Assembly: GCF_009766095.1 (NCBI RefSeq)
Contig: NZ_LMUD01000031.1
Location: 147,677-201,159 of the forward strand
Direction of reading: 5' to 3'
DNA length: 53,483 nucleotides
Origin: Granulicella sp. S190
GTDB lineage: Bacteria; Acidobacteriota; Terriglobia; Terriglobales; Acidobacteriaceae
The notes under the pieces were generated by a model. The model was not told the origin of the DNA. It did no database searches and was given only the letters and a program-made list of their open reading frames with translations. Shown piece by piece: positions 9,505-18,263 of the stretch. Position 1 is the first letter of the stretch. Each line of letters opens with the position of its first letter. The translations under genes and the position numbers were made by a program.

Positions 9505-10599
9505 ATGGAAATAGCGCGCTGCAGATGCTTCGGTCTCACAGTAATCATCGTGCTGACTAGCTTGTCGCTCCGGGCACAGTCCGCTGCTCCTTCCTCTGGC
9601 TTGATCAATCGCTCAGGAATTCTCTACAGCCACAAAAATGACAAGGTGTATGTCGTCGATCCCGAGCATGGAGGGATTGCGATCATAGCTCCTAACGGTA
9701 TAGTGAAGTCGCTGCACACTGGATCAGGTCCAGTGTCCCTCGCGGTGAATGAGCAGACTGGGCGAGTGTATGTGGCGAACTCCGGCGACAAGTCAGTCGC
9801 AGTGATTGATGGGTCGACGGATACCATGATTGCTATGCGAAGCACGGCAGCGCGACCCTATGCCCTTGCCATTGATGAAGTGACTGACAAGGTTTTCGTC
9901 TCCAATACATTCAGCGATCAGCTTACGGTGATCGACGGCAAGACGAACGCCATAAGCAACGTGAAGGCCGGATCAGCAGATGCGATTCTCGTGGATGCTC
10001 GGCGCAGCAAGGTGTATTTGCTCGGCTACGAGAGCGATTCGGTAAGGGTGTTGGATGAGCAGACAGACACCCTGACAAAACTTTTCGCCGGAGCGATGCA
10101 TCTGTGGGCAATCGCTCAACTGGGGTCAGTACTCTATGTCACGCACGTGCAGGACGCGTCCTTGGAAGCTATCAATGTAGAGACGCACGCGACGAAAACG
10201 ATCGCCACTGGAGCAATGCCATGCGCGCTTGCTGAGGACGACGATCGCAACGAGCTATACGTCGCGAATTATGCGGGATCGATATCCATCATCGACACTC
10301 GTAACGGTTCAGCCATCGCGACGTTGAACGTGGGTGGCCATCCACAGGCAATCGCGGTGGATACAGAGCAACGCCTGCTCTATGTCGCGGATGCCCAGGA
10401 GAGCTCCGTGAACATCATCGATATACAAAGCCGTCGTGTACTACAGATACTCAAGATGAATGGTCAGCCATATGCTCTTTCAGTCGATACCCGGACTCAC
10501 CGGGTCTTCGCCGCAACAACAGGATCGTCCCCGTACAAAGAGTTAAAAGTTCAATTAGCGCCAGCACTGCTCGGAAAAAATAGAGGCCACAAAGATTGA
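9505..10599 (+). CDS. secreted YncE-like beta-propeller protein
   Basis: An exported seven-bladed beta-propeller protein of the YncE/YVTN family. I place the start at ATG 9505, where GAGGAG lies just upstream and the product begins with a clean signal peptide (CRCFGLTVIIVLTSLSLRAQ); an in-frame start at 9433 would add 24 unlikely residues. The body is a series of roughly 40-residue repeats carrying variants of the YVANSGDKSVAVIDGSTD signature: YVANSG, FVSNTFSDQLTVIDG, YLLGYESDSVRVLD, YVANYAGSISIID, YVADAQESSVNIID. Such proteins act as binding scaffolds in the periplasm; no catalytic residues are recognised. The stop codon overlaps a TTG start of the YjbQ-like gene, so both are probably read from one transcript. 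Confidence 0.87.
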   Translation: MEIARCRCFGLTVIIVLTSLSLRAQSAAPSSGLINRSGILYSHKNDKVYVVDPEHGGIAIIAPNGIVKSLHTGSGPVSLAVNEQTGRVYVANSGDKSVAVIDGSTDTMIAMRSTAARPYALAIDEVTDKVFVSNTFSDQLTVIDGKTNAISNVKAGSADAILVDARRSKVYLLGYESDSVRVLDEQTDTLTKLFAGAMHLWAIAQLGSVLYVTHVQDASLEAINVETHATKTIATGAMPCALAEDDDRNELYVANYAGSISIIDTRNGSAIATLNVGGHPQAIAVDTEQRLLYVADAQESSVNIIDIQSRRVLQILKMNGQPYALSVDTRTHRVFAATTGSSPYKELKVQLAPALLGKNRGHKD

Positions 10600-11012
10600 A
10601 GCAGTCAATACACAACCTTGAGATCTCGACGCGTGGCCAGAGTCTCTATGAGGTCACGTCGGCTATCAACGAATGGGTCAGACGGCAGAGAATGCAAACT
10701 GGTCTCCTGACAATATTCTGCAGGCATACGTCGGCCTCACTTCTGATTCAGGAGAATGCCGATCCGACTGTGCGCAGCGACCTCGAAGCATTTTTCGCCC
10801 GTCTCGCGCCTGAGGATGGTCCGTATCATCACGACTCCGAAGGTCCCGACGATATGCCCGCGCATCTGAGAGCAGCACTGACCCAGGTGCAGCTATCGAT
10901 ACCGGTTGTAGATGGCAGCCTCGTGTTGGGAACCTGGCAAGGTATTTATCTTTTCGAGCACCGGGTACGTCCTCATAGACGAGCGATCGTGCTGCACCTG
11001 ATCGGGGAATAG
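10596..11012 (+). CDS. YjbQ family protein (UPF0047)
   Basis: A 138-residue cytoplasmic protein of the YjbQ/UPF0047 family, of standard length for the family. Conserved landmarks are the FCRHTSASLLIQENADPTV stretch with its His, the HHDSEGPDDMPAHLRAAL block, and the C-terminal LGTWQGIYLFEHR. Family members form trimers and some have weak thiamine-phosphate synthase activity; the physiological role remains unclear. The start is a TTG overlapping the TGA of the beta-propeller gene (TTGA), which suggests translational coupling. Linking an exported propeller with a cytosolic YjbQ is unusual and no joint function is evident. Confidence 0.88.
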   Translation: MKQSIHNLEISTRGQSLYEVTSAINEWVRRQRMQTGLLTIFCRHTSASLLIQENADPTVRSDLEAFFARLAPEDGPYHHDSEGPDDMPAHLRAALTQVQLSIPVVDGSLVLGTWQGIYLFEHRVRPHRRAIVLHLIGE

Positions 11013-11122
11013 ACACGCCTATCTGTCGAGAAGACAAGTTCCGGCTAAGGCGTCAATGTTTGATCTTTGTCGCACATGGCGCACGATTGCCAAGTTCCAT
11101 AAGCTCATCGAGTAGCCTTGGA

Positions 11123-12946
11123 TCATTGTGCGCGATTAGGTTGCTTGGCAGCGGTCGTTAGAGCATCAACAATAGAACAGAACTCTGCATCCTCCCTCAT
11201 CTCGTCGAAACCTGGCTCAACCGCCACCCAAGGAAGTTCGGCTTCTCTCTCTTCGAATGCTCGTTGAAGATACTTCCCTGCGTGCGTCAGATCCCCAGTA
11301 GCAACTGCAAGCGAAGCTCTCCGAACGTTGCTCAACGGTGTATCTATGGCGAAGAGGCGGAACTCTCTGACAGTACTGGCCGCCATTTTCGTCTCGCCGC
11401 ACCGAGCAAGGACCTCAGCAATTACGCCTCGGAACAGAGGTTGTGCCCCTACGCTCTGCTGCAAAATCTTTACCAGCTTCATTGCTTCCGCGTGGCGGCC
11501 AAGTTGTACTTCGATGAGTGCGTGGACGGCAAAGACCTCGAGAGGCAGCGGGCCATAGAGCGACGGCCTGGCAAAGTGCTCGAGTGCTTCTTCATATCGA
11601 CGGCTTACGTACAGGAATCTCGCATAGGAAACCTTTTGACGATAGGAGAATGGGTCCATCTGTTGCGCCGTCTGCAGGTGAGCCCAAGCCTCGTCAAAAC
11701 GTCCCCGCGCACTCAGAAACGCAGCATACTGACGATAGGTAGCCTGGTGTGATCCCAGCGCGAGCGCTCTTTCGAAAGCGCTCTCTGCTTCGATCCAGTT
11801 CCACTCCATCGCGAACGCGCAAGCCTGTGCGGTGTGCGCTTCTATCATCGACGGCTCAAGTGTCAGTGCACGCTGTGCAGCTTCCTTCGCATGTGCAACG
11901 AGGATTGCCGAATCGGGTGCGCCACGTTGCGCCATCCAGTAATAACACTGCGCTATCTCGCAATAAGGACGTGCATACTCAGGGTCGGAGGCCGCTATCT
12001 GCTGAAATTTTTTCAGAGCAGCATGCACATCCGCGACACTTCCCTCTTCAAGCAATGCCTCGGCAGCAAGAATAGCTGGGTAACGCTCCAGGTTTATGGG
12101 ATTCGTCGATGACGAAATCAGTCGCGTAACGGGGCAGCGCGGAGCCACGCGACTTACCATGGCCGAGGCTATCTGCTCCTCTACCTTGAACAACTCCTCG
12201 GGCAGCGCCTCTGCTTCAAACTGCTGTGACCACATTTGAAATCCCTCGGCATTTACCATCCTCACCGTTACACGAATGCGGCTGCCTTCTTGCCGCACCA
12301 CCCCTTCGAAGACGATCTGCACGCCAAGTTTCTCGACAAGAGCTGGGATGTCAGCCGACAGCGCACCGAGGTGCATCATCGAACTCCACGCAATGACGCG
12401 GCATCCTTCGGCTCGCATCAGTCGATGCACTAATTCATCGGTGATTCCCTGCGCACAGGTCAATGCAAGTTCATTGTTGGATAAAGCTGTAAACGGAATG
12501 ACGGCAATGGCTGTGCCGGCAGCGCCAGCCGAGGTCACCTCGTTGCCGCTCGTCGAGGTCTCTTTCTCCCGGTCAAACATCTCGCGCGACCGAAAGATGG
12601 GAACATAGCTACCCAGGCGAAAGTAGATGTAGATTGGGTCGTTCTTCCCGTCACCTTCGTAGTACTCCTTAAGCTTGGCGCGCAGGCGGCGTGCCTCTGA
12701 CCGCACGATCGAATCCTGACTCGGTTGATAGGTTGGCTTGCGATCATAGACTTCGGTACCAATCGCATACTCTTTCAGTGCATCCTGCTTTCCTTGCAGA
12801 ACCTGCTCGACAGTAAAACTCAGGAAACGCCCCAGCCGATCTGACTGGGCGAAGATCGCGCTTTCAAGAAGTCGTGACAGCTCCCTGCGAATCGACTCCT
12901 CAGAGAGGCTCGCATCCTTCGCCGTGCGCACTTTACCTGACTCCAA
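11123..12946 (-). CDS. TolB-like/TPR regulatory protein
   Basis: A 607-residue protein of a type frequent in Acidobacteriota. Residues about 13-115 form an N-terminal domain (RELSRLLES...LSFTVEQVL...SIVRSEARRLRAKLKEYY...) of unproven, probably regulatory, function. Residues about 145-265 resemble the TolB/FlgO-type domain (AVIPFTALSNNE, GITDELVHRLMR, VQIVFEGVVRQEGSRIRVTVRMV) seen in CadC- and adenylate-cyclase-like regulators. The rest is tetratricopeptide repeat, about residues 285-560. No DNA-binding helix-turn-helix or cyclase domain is visible. Translation appears to begin at TTG 12946, preceded by AGGTG. It is divergent from the pseudo-receiver gene with 48 bp between them. Confidence 0.75.
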   Translation of the reverse strand: MESGKVRTAKDASLSEESIRRELSRLLESAIFAQSDRLGRFLSFTVEQVLQGKQDALKEYAIGTEVYDRKPTYQPSQDSIVRSEARRLRAKLKEYYEGDGKNDPIYIYFRLGSYVPIFRSREMFDREKETSTSGNEVTSAGAAGTAIAVIPFTALSNNELALTCAQGITDELVHRLMRAEGCRVIAWSSMMHLGALSADIPALVEKLGVQIVFEGVVRQEGSRIRVTVRMVNAEGFQMWSQQFEAEALPEELFKVEEQIASAMVSRVAPRCPVTRLISSSTNPINLERYPAILAAEALLEEGSVADVHAALKKFQQIAASDPEYARPYCEIAQCYYWMAQRGAPDSAILVAHAKEAAQRALTLEPSMIEAHTAQACAFAMEWNWIEAESAFERALALGSHQATYRQYAAFLSARGRFDEAWAHLQTAQQMDPFSYRQKVSYARFLYVSRRYEEALEHFARPSLYGPLPLEVFAVHALIEVQLGRHAEAMKLVKILQQSVGAQPLFRGVIAEVLARCGETKMAASTVREFRLFAIDTPLSNVRRASLAVATGDLTHAGKYLQRAFEEREAELPWVAVEPGFDEMREDAEFCSIVDALTTAAKQPNRAQ

Positions 12947-12994
12947 GCATCACCTGTTCCAGAAGTTTGTTCTCTCGTTACAAAAGGATCACAC

Positions 12995-13504
12995 ATGCAT
13001 TCTAAACGCCATGATACCCAGACCCATGTCATCACGGTGAGATCACCGTTCCTCACGTTTCTACCCTGCGATTGTTCTGTCATGCTTCGGCTATCAGGCA
13101 AGAGGTTCGCCGTGACACAAAAACACAACGAACTCAGGGTGCTTATCGTGGGGTCGGCCCACACGCAGATAGAGTTTCAGCGACAGTTGGCCCCTCTCAA
13201 CCTAACCCTCCTGTTTGTGTGTTCTGCTTCGGATCTATCGCAACTTGTCCACGAGCAGGAGTTCTTCCACGTTGCTCTGTTGCCTGCTGCACTGTTGGAG
13301 GTCGATTGGAGGGTGTTTTGGGAAGAAATCTGCTTCCTCCGCTTTCGGCCATCGTTAGTGGTCTATGCCCCCACGGCAAGTTTTAAGCTCTGGACTGCCG
13401 TGCTCGAGTCAGGAGGCTACGACGTTATCGTTGAGCCATTCGTCGAGGAAGAACTCCAGGGTGCGGTACTTCGAGCTGCCCGGAGCCTCGAGGACAGGGC
13501 CTAA
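12995..13504 (+). CDS. degenerate receiver-domain (pseudo-receiver) protein
   Basis: A 169-residue protein whose residues about 42-165 follow the alternating beta/alpha pattern of a CheY-like receiver (LRVLIVGSAHTQIEFQRQ, FFHVALLPAALLEVDW, PSLVVYAPTA, YDVIVEPFVEEEL). All catalytic positions are altered: GSA replaces the acidic pair, Pro replaces the phospho-acceptor Asp, and Glu-Pro-Phe replaces Lys-Pro-Phe. It cannot be phosphorylated in the usual way, so it is probably a constitutive or protein-binding module. AAAGGA six bases upstream supports the 12995 start; ATG 13082 is an alternative. It lies 56 bp before the UspA gene and may lead the efflux operon. Confidence 0.6.
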   Translation: MHSKRHDTQTHVITVRSPFLTFLPCDCSVMLRLSGKRFAVTQKHNELRVLIVGSAHTQIEFQRQLAPLNLTLLFVCSASDLSQLVHEQEFFHVALLPAALLEVDWRVFWEEICFLRFRPSLVVYAPTASFKLWTAVLESGGYDVIVEPFVEEELQGAVLRAARSLEDRA

Positions 13505-13560
13505 ACGAATCCTGCGACCTAACGGTTGGCTTGAGCAACTAACAACGAAGGAGCCGTCCC

Positions 13561-13995
13561 ATGTTCCAAAAGATCGTCGTCGCGTATAACGAGTCACCAG
13601 AGGCAAAGCGGGCGCTCGTATCGAGTGTGGAGCTCGCGAAGCGTCTTAGTGCTCAGCTTAATATTGTCACAGTCATGGCGGACCTTCCAGCCTATACTGC
13701 GTATGCCGCTGTTGCTGATCCATCTCTACCGAATACGCTTCGTGAAGACCGTCGCAACTTCTATCGGGCCCTCCAGCAGAACGCCGTCGCCGTAGCCGAA
13801 GAACAGAGCATCCCTGCGAACAGTTATCTGCTCGAGGGCCATCAGGTTGAGTCACTGGTTCACTTTCTCCGCGAACAGAAGTCGGATCTCCTGGTCGTAG
13901 GCCTCCATCAACGCGATCTCTATATCGCGCGCCTTTGGAGCACCGTGTACGAACTGGCACAGGAAGCGCCTTGCAGCGTGCTAGGAGTTCACTAG
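13561..13995 (+). CDS. universal stress protein (UspA family)
   Basis: A 144-residue single Usp domain (Rossmann-like alpha/beta). It starts with the typical FQKIVVAYNESPEAKRAL and ends with the DLLVVGLHQRDLYIARLW...APCSVLGVH block. The ATP-binding Gly-X2-Gly-X9-Gly-Ser/Thr signature is not intact because the glycines after VVGLH are missing, so it may belong to the non-nucleotide-binding subgroup. An AAGGAG ribosome site lies just upstream. The gene precedes the emrA-like gene by 43 bp on the same strand, so it is probably part of the efflux operon and ties pump expression to stress. That link is inferred. Confidence 0.88.
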   Translation: MFQKIVVAYNESPEAKRALVSSVELAKRLSAQLNIVTVMADLPAYTAYAAVADPSLPNTLREDRRNFYRALQQNAVAVAEEQSIPANSYLLEGHQVESLVHFLREQKSDLLVVGLHQRDLYIARLWSTVYELAQEAPCSVLGVH

Positions 13996-14038
13996 CAATA
14001 AAACAGCAACCCAAGCCTCATGGGGAGTCACAAAGCAC

Positions 14039-15184
14039 ATGACAAAACGAGTTATCCTTCCGATCGTCACACTTTGCATCGCCGCCTTGATCTTCTTTAC
14101 CGTCAAGAACAACTGGACCTCATGGGAGGGGGGAAGCACCGAGCAACAAACCGACGATGCTTATCTGCGTGCCGACATGACACCTCTCAGTACGCGTGTT
14201 TCGGGCACTGTACGTCGCGTCAACGTCAATGACTATCAGACGGTGCAGCCGGGACAGATGCTCGTTCAGCTGGATGATGAAGACTACCGGGCGACCCTCG
14301 GTGAAGCCCAAGCGGCACTTGAAGGCGCGAAGGCGCAGCTCGCCGACAACCAAGCTGCCAAGCTTGTAGAAGACGCAAAGATTCAGAGCTCTGAGGCTCT
14401 CGTGAGCCAGGCAACCTCAGCCGTCGACGCGGCCAAAGCGGCCGTTGCCTCGGCTCAAGCTGATGTGTTGCGCACCAGCCAGGAGCGTGCTCGGCAGGAA
14501 GCATTGCTTTCTTCGAAGGCCACCACACGCCAGCAGATGGAGTCCACCATCGCCGACGCAGATCGCTTCACTGGAATGTCGGCCAGCCGCCAGGCAGACC
14601 TGGACCGAGCCAACGCTTCGCTCGCAAGCAGCCGCAGTCTTCTTGAAGCCGATCGCCGCCAGCGCCAGGCACTCAATACGCACGATGCAGAGTACAAAGC
14701 GCAGATCCAGGCAAAGGAAGCGGCTATCACAGTCGCCAACGTCAACCTGGGCTACACTCGCATCTCAGCGCCAACTGCAGGCTCAGTAGGGGAACGGCAC
14801 GTCCTCGAAGGACAGCTCGTCGCGCCCGGCGTACAGATCATCGACCTGGTCAAAGGAGATGTCTGGGTTCAGGCTAACTTCAAGGAGACTCAACTCACCA
14901 ACATCCGCAAGGGCGACACTGCCGACATCACCGTCGATACCTTTCCCGGCGTAACCCTGCACGGCAAAGTCGAAGAGATTGCCCCAGCCAGCGGATCGCA
15001 GTTTGCCCTCTTACCCCCCGACAACGCTACCGGCAACTACACAAAAGTCGTCCAGAGGATTCCGGTGAAGATCCTGCTCGATCCCGACCATCCCCTCAAG
15101 GATCGGCTCCGTCCCGGCTTCTCCGCCGTCGTTACCGTGCACGCGTCCGGCAAAGGCAGCCGTAAGGGAGACCCCCAATCATGA
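14039..15184 (+). CDS. EmrA-like membrane-fusion protein
   Basis: The adaptor of an MFS-type tripartite efflux pump, 381 residues. One N-terminal transmembrane helix (PIVTLCIAALIFFTVKNNW) anchors it in the inner membrane. Then come the lipoyl half motif (YLRADMTPLSTRVSGTVRRV), a long coiled-coil hairpin rich in Ala/Gln/Ser (about 85-220), the second lipoyl half (NLGYTRISAPTAGSVGERHV) and a beta-barrel domain (DVWVQANFKETQLTNIRKGD) typical of EmrA/HlyD. The stop overlaps the start of the MFS gene by ATGA. Together with the MFS permease and TolC-like channel it forms a complete pump operon. Confidence 0.94.
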   Translation: MTKRVILPIVTLCIAALIFFTVKNNWTSWEGGSTEQQTDDAYLRADMTPLSTRVSGTVRRVNVNDYQTVQPGQMLVQLDDEDYRATLGEAQAALEGAKAQLADNQAAKLVEDAKIQSSEALVSQATSAVDAAKAAVASAQADVLRTSQERARQEALLSSKATTRQQMESTIADADRFTGMSASRQADLDRANASLASSRSLLEADRRQRQALNTHDAEYKAQIQAKEAAITVANVNLGYTRISAPTAGSVGERHVLEGQLVAPGVQIIDLVKGDVWVQANFKETQLTNIRKGDTADITVDTFPGVTLHGKVEEIAPASGSQFALLPPDNATGNYTKVVQRIPVKILLDPDHPLKDRLRPGFSAVVTVHASGKGSRKGDPQS

Positions 15185-16830
15185 CCTCGGCAGATGCGAC
15201 CTCTGCAACCTCACCTCCTGCATCATCCCCTGCGCCGACACCGGCAGTCATGACAGTACACCCTCTTCTCGGAGTCGCCGGCGTGCTGCTCGGCGCGATG
15301 ATCGCGACCGGAACCGGCCGCCTTATCAGCGTTGGACTCGCCGACATGCGAGGCGCACTGCACCTCGGTGTCGACGAGGCTGCCTGGATCGGTACCGCTT
15401 TCAACGCCCCGATGATGTTCATCGGACCCTTCTCCGTCTATCTCGGTGGTCTGCTTGGAGCCCGTCGCGTACTCCTCACCTGCGCCTCCCTCTTCTGTCT
15501 CATCAGTCTGCTGCTCCCTTTAGTTTCGAATCTAACCGCTATCTTTATTCTGCTCGGTCTCGCAGGTGTTACTGCAGGAACCTTCTATCCCCTCACCCTC
15601 TCCTTCGTGCTGCGCGGTCTTCCCATGAAGTACGTTCTGCTTGGCATCGCCATGTATGCCATCGACATCGTCTTCACCACCAACGTCTCGACCAGCCTCG
15701 AAGCCTGGTACATGGATCATCTTTCATGGAGATGGATCTTTTGGACTGGAGCCGCGCTCGCGCCAGTCATGGTGTTTCTCATCTACTTCGGCGTTCCCTG
15801 GCAGCCTCTGCCAAAGCCAAAAGAGGGACAGCCCAAACCAAACTGGAGAGGATTTCTCTATGCAAGCCTCGGGTTTGCGTTTCTATACACTGCGCTCGAT
15901 CAGGGACAGCGGCTCGATTGGCTGCACTCCGGCACCATTGTGGCTCTGTCTCTCACCGGACTCTTTCTCCTTTTAGCCGCGCTGGAGCGCCACTTCCTCT
16001 TGCCGAATCCGCTCATTGCCTTCCGCTTTCTCCTTCGCCGCAACACGCTTCTATTAAGCCTGGTGCTCGTTCTCTTTCGCTTCTCCATGTTGGCAACCGT
16101 GGTCACCATTCCCAACTATCTCGCGGCTGTGCAGGGATACCGCGCACTCCAGACCGGCCCTGTTCTTCTGTGGGTGGCACTTCCGCAGATTCTCCTCAGT
16201 CTGTTCGCCATGTCGTTGGTACGTCGTATCGACCCAAGACTCATCCTCACCTTCGGCTTCACGCTTATTACGATCGCATGCCTGATAAACGCTCGACTCT
16301 CCTCGGAATGGTCAGGCAGCAGCTTCGCCGTCACCCAACTGGTTCTTGCGGTAGGACTGGCCTTGGCCTTCAACGCCATGGTTGGCTCACTCGTCCTGGA
16401 GCTCATCAACACTGGCGCTCTCACCCGCCCCGTAGACACGCTCACCTTCGCAGGCTTCTTTCAGACTGTTCGGTTGTTCGGTGGACAGATCGGCACAGTT
16501 TTCATGCTGCACTTCATCTCCATCCGCGAACAGTTCCACTCGAACATTCTTGGACTGGGTGTTCACTTGGGACAACCTGCTACGAGTCAGCGCCTGCTCG
16601 GTCTTCGTGCAGCAATGGCCTCTCACACAACAGATATGAGTGTGGCCTCCGGTAGAGCTGGGCAAATCCTCGGAATGCAGCTTCACGAGCAAGCGTTCAC
16701 CCTGGCCATCGCAGACAGCTTCACGCTCGTAGCATGCGCCGCGGTCTTCTGTCTCATCGTGATCGCCTGCATGGAGCGTGTGCCTACACAGTATCGTCAG
16801 GTTGTCGCAGCACCTGCAGGTGCTGCATGA
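15181..16830 (+). CDS. EmrB-like MFS drug exporter (DHA2 family)
   Basis: An inner-membrane proton-coupled exporter of the major facilitator superfamily, DHA2 (14-TM) subgroup, 549 residues. Hydrophobic segments run along the whole length after a 30-residue Thr/Ser/Pro/Ala-rich N-terminus. The DHA2-like early helices (VDEAAWIGTAFNAPMMFIGP), the cytoplasmic loop with a motif-A-like segment (YLGGLLGARRVLLTCASLFC) and the paired WRWIFWTGAALAPV helix are visible. It is coupled to the adaptor gene by ATGA and to the channel gene through its own stop codon. Substrates cannot be predicted. Confidence 0.93.
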   Translation: MTSADATSATSPPASSPAPTPAVMTVHPLLGVAGVLLGAMIATGTGRLISVGLADMRGALHLGVDEAAWIGTAFNAPMMFIGPFSVYLGGLLGARRVLLTCASLFCLISLLLPLVSNLTAIFILLGLAGVTAGTFYPLTLSFVLRGLPMKYVLLGIAMYAIDIVFTTNVSTSLEAWYMDHLSWRWIFWTGAALAPVMVFLIYFGVPWQPLPKPKEGQPKPNWRGFLYASLGFAFLYTALDQGQRLDWLHSGTIVALSLTGLFLLLAALERHFLLPNPLIAFRFLLRRNTLLLSLVLVLFRFSMLATVVTIPNYLAAVQGYRALQTGPVLLWVALPQILLSLFAMSLVRRIDPRLILTFGFTLITIACLINARLSSEWSGSSFAVTQLVLAVGLALAFNAMVGSLVLELINTGALTRPVDTLTFAGFFQTVRLFGGQIGTVFMLHFISIREQFHSNILGLGVHLGQPATSQRLLGLRAAMASHTTDMSVASGRAGQILGMQLHEQAFTLAIADSFTLVACAAVFCLIVIACMERVPTQYRQVVAAPAGAA

Positions 16831-16859
16831 ATCAATTAGACTTTTCCCGGAAAACGCCT

Positions 16860-18239
16860 ATGAATATTAGCCAGAGCCGCCACTCGCCAAATAAGTTTCT
16901 CTCACTCCTCGTGATGGGAGTCGCCGTCTCATTCTTTCCAGCTAAAGTCGTTTGCGCGCAAGACACTTCAAAGGATCTAACTCTCTCTCAGGCTATTGAT
17001 CTCGCTCTTGCGCAAAACCGCACACTCAAACTTGCGCGGCTTTCCATCGATGACAGCCGGCACAAGAAGCAGATCGCTCGCTCCTCCTACTATCCGCAGA
17101 TCACCAATCAATCCAGCTTTCGCTATGTTACTCAGGTCGAAGGGGTCGAGATCCCCGCAGGGGCCTTTGGAACTCCCCCTGCAACCGGCCCCATCCCCGC
17201 CCAAAAACTCTTTCTCGATCAGGGATCTCTCACGTCCTATCAGAGCATCACCGCCATCAATCAGCCGGTCACTCAGCTGCTCAAAGTTCGCGAAGCCAAC
17301 CGTGCAGCGACCGCCGACATCAACACCGCAAAGATCAAACTCAGCCAGGCAGAAGATGAAATCGCGCTCCGGACTCGTCAGCTCTTCTACAACGTCCTCA
17401 TCGCGCAGCTCAGGAAGGACGCTGCAACCGAAGAGGTCGACGCCGGAAAAGTGAAGTTTCAGGAGAGCACCGACGATGTCGCTCGCGGCCATTCCCTCGA
17501 GATCGTTGCGCTTGAAAGCCATGCTGCTCTGCTAGACGCCCAGCAGACCGTACTCACCGAAACTCTGCAGCTCCACGACCTCACGCTCACCCTCGACGAC
17601 TTGCTCGGCTTGCCGCTAAATACGAAGCTTCATCTCTTGCCTGAAACTACGGAGACACCGCTCCCTCTGGCCAGCCGCGAAGACAGTCTTCACACCGCCG
17701 AAGCAAATAACCCGGAGATCCTGGCCGCGCGGCAGTCAGTGATAAAAGCCAGGGCGTCTCTGGCCGCATCCAAAGATGAATTCATTCCAGACCTCACGCT
17801 CTATGGACACTATGACTACCAGAGCGGAACCTCTTTTCTGGTACACAACTTCGGAGCCTTTGGGTTTAACTTCAAATACGATCTCTTCGACGGCGGCCGC
17901 AGGGTCGCGCAGATCAAAGACGCTCACACCATCCTCGCTCAGGCCGAGCTGAGTCTTCAAAAGCTTGAAGATGAGGTCACTGTGCAGGTAGAGACTGCCT
18001 ACGACAAGGTTCAGCAGCTGCAGCAAATGGTCGATGTCGCCAAAGAGTCCCTCGAAGTTCGCGTCGAAGCATCTCGCCTCTCAGATCGTCAGTTCGAGCA
18101 GAACGCTGCGCTCGCTTCGGCACAGGCCGAGGCACACGCAAAGTCAGTGTCTGCCCAAGCCTCGCTCCTTGAAGCAAACCTGGGCCTTTCACTCGCGCAG
18201 GGCGACCTCAAACGCATCGTCGGCGAGATGCCCAGATGA
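16860..18239 (+). CDS. TolC-family outer-membrane efflux channel
   Basis: The outer-membrane factor of the EmrAB-type pump, about 459 residues from ATG 16860. Another in-frame ATG at 16827 overlaps the MFS stop (ATGA) and may also be used. From 16860 the protein starts with a signal peptide (FLSLLVMGVAVSFFPAKVVCAQ). Two OEP repeats follow: LSQAIDLALAQNRTLKLARL in the first half and SLHTAEANNPEILAARQS in the second, each with long alpha-helical heptads and short beta-barrel segments. It completes the emrA-emrB-tolC operon and converges on a second tolC-like gene 25 bp away. Confidence 0.92.
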   Translation: MNISQSRHSPNKFLSLLVMGVAVSFFPAKVVCAQDTSKDLTLSQAIDLALAQNRTLKLARLSIDDSRHKKQIARSSYYPQITNQSSFRYVTQVEGVEIPAGAFGTPPATGPIPAQKLFLDQGSLTSYQSITAINQPVTQLLKVREANRAATADINTAKIKLSQAEDEIALRTRQLFYNVLIAQLRKDAATEEVDAGKVKFQESTDDVARGHSLEIVALESHAALLDAQQTVLTETLQLHDLTLTLDDLLGLPLNTKLHLLPETTETPLPLASREDSLHTAEANNPEILAARQSVIKARASLAASKDEFIPDLTLYGHYDYQSGTSFLVHNFGAFGFNFKYDLFDGGRRVAQIKDAHTILAQAELSLQKLEDEVTVQVETAYDKVQQLQQMVDVAKESLEVRVEASRLSDRQFEQNAALASAQAEAHAKSVSAQASLLEANLGLSLAQGDLKRIVGEMPR

Positions 18240-18263
18240 CGCGGCTGCTTTCTTTCAGTCCAA

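Noticed and set aside
15726..16655. A 309-codon open frame on the + strand
   Set aside because: It is inside the EmrB gene in another frame, very Arg/His/Ser-rich, with no family pattern.
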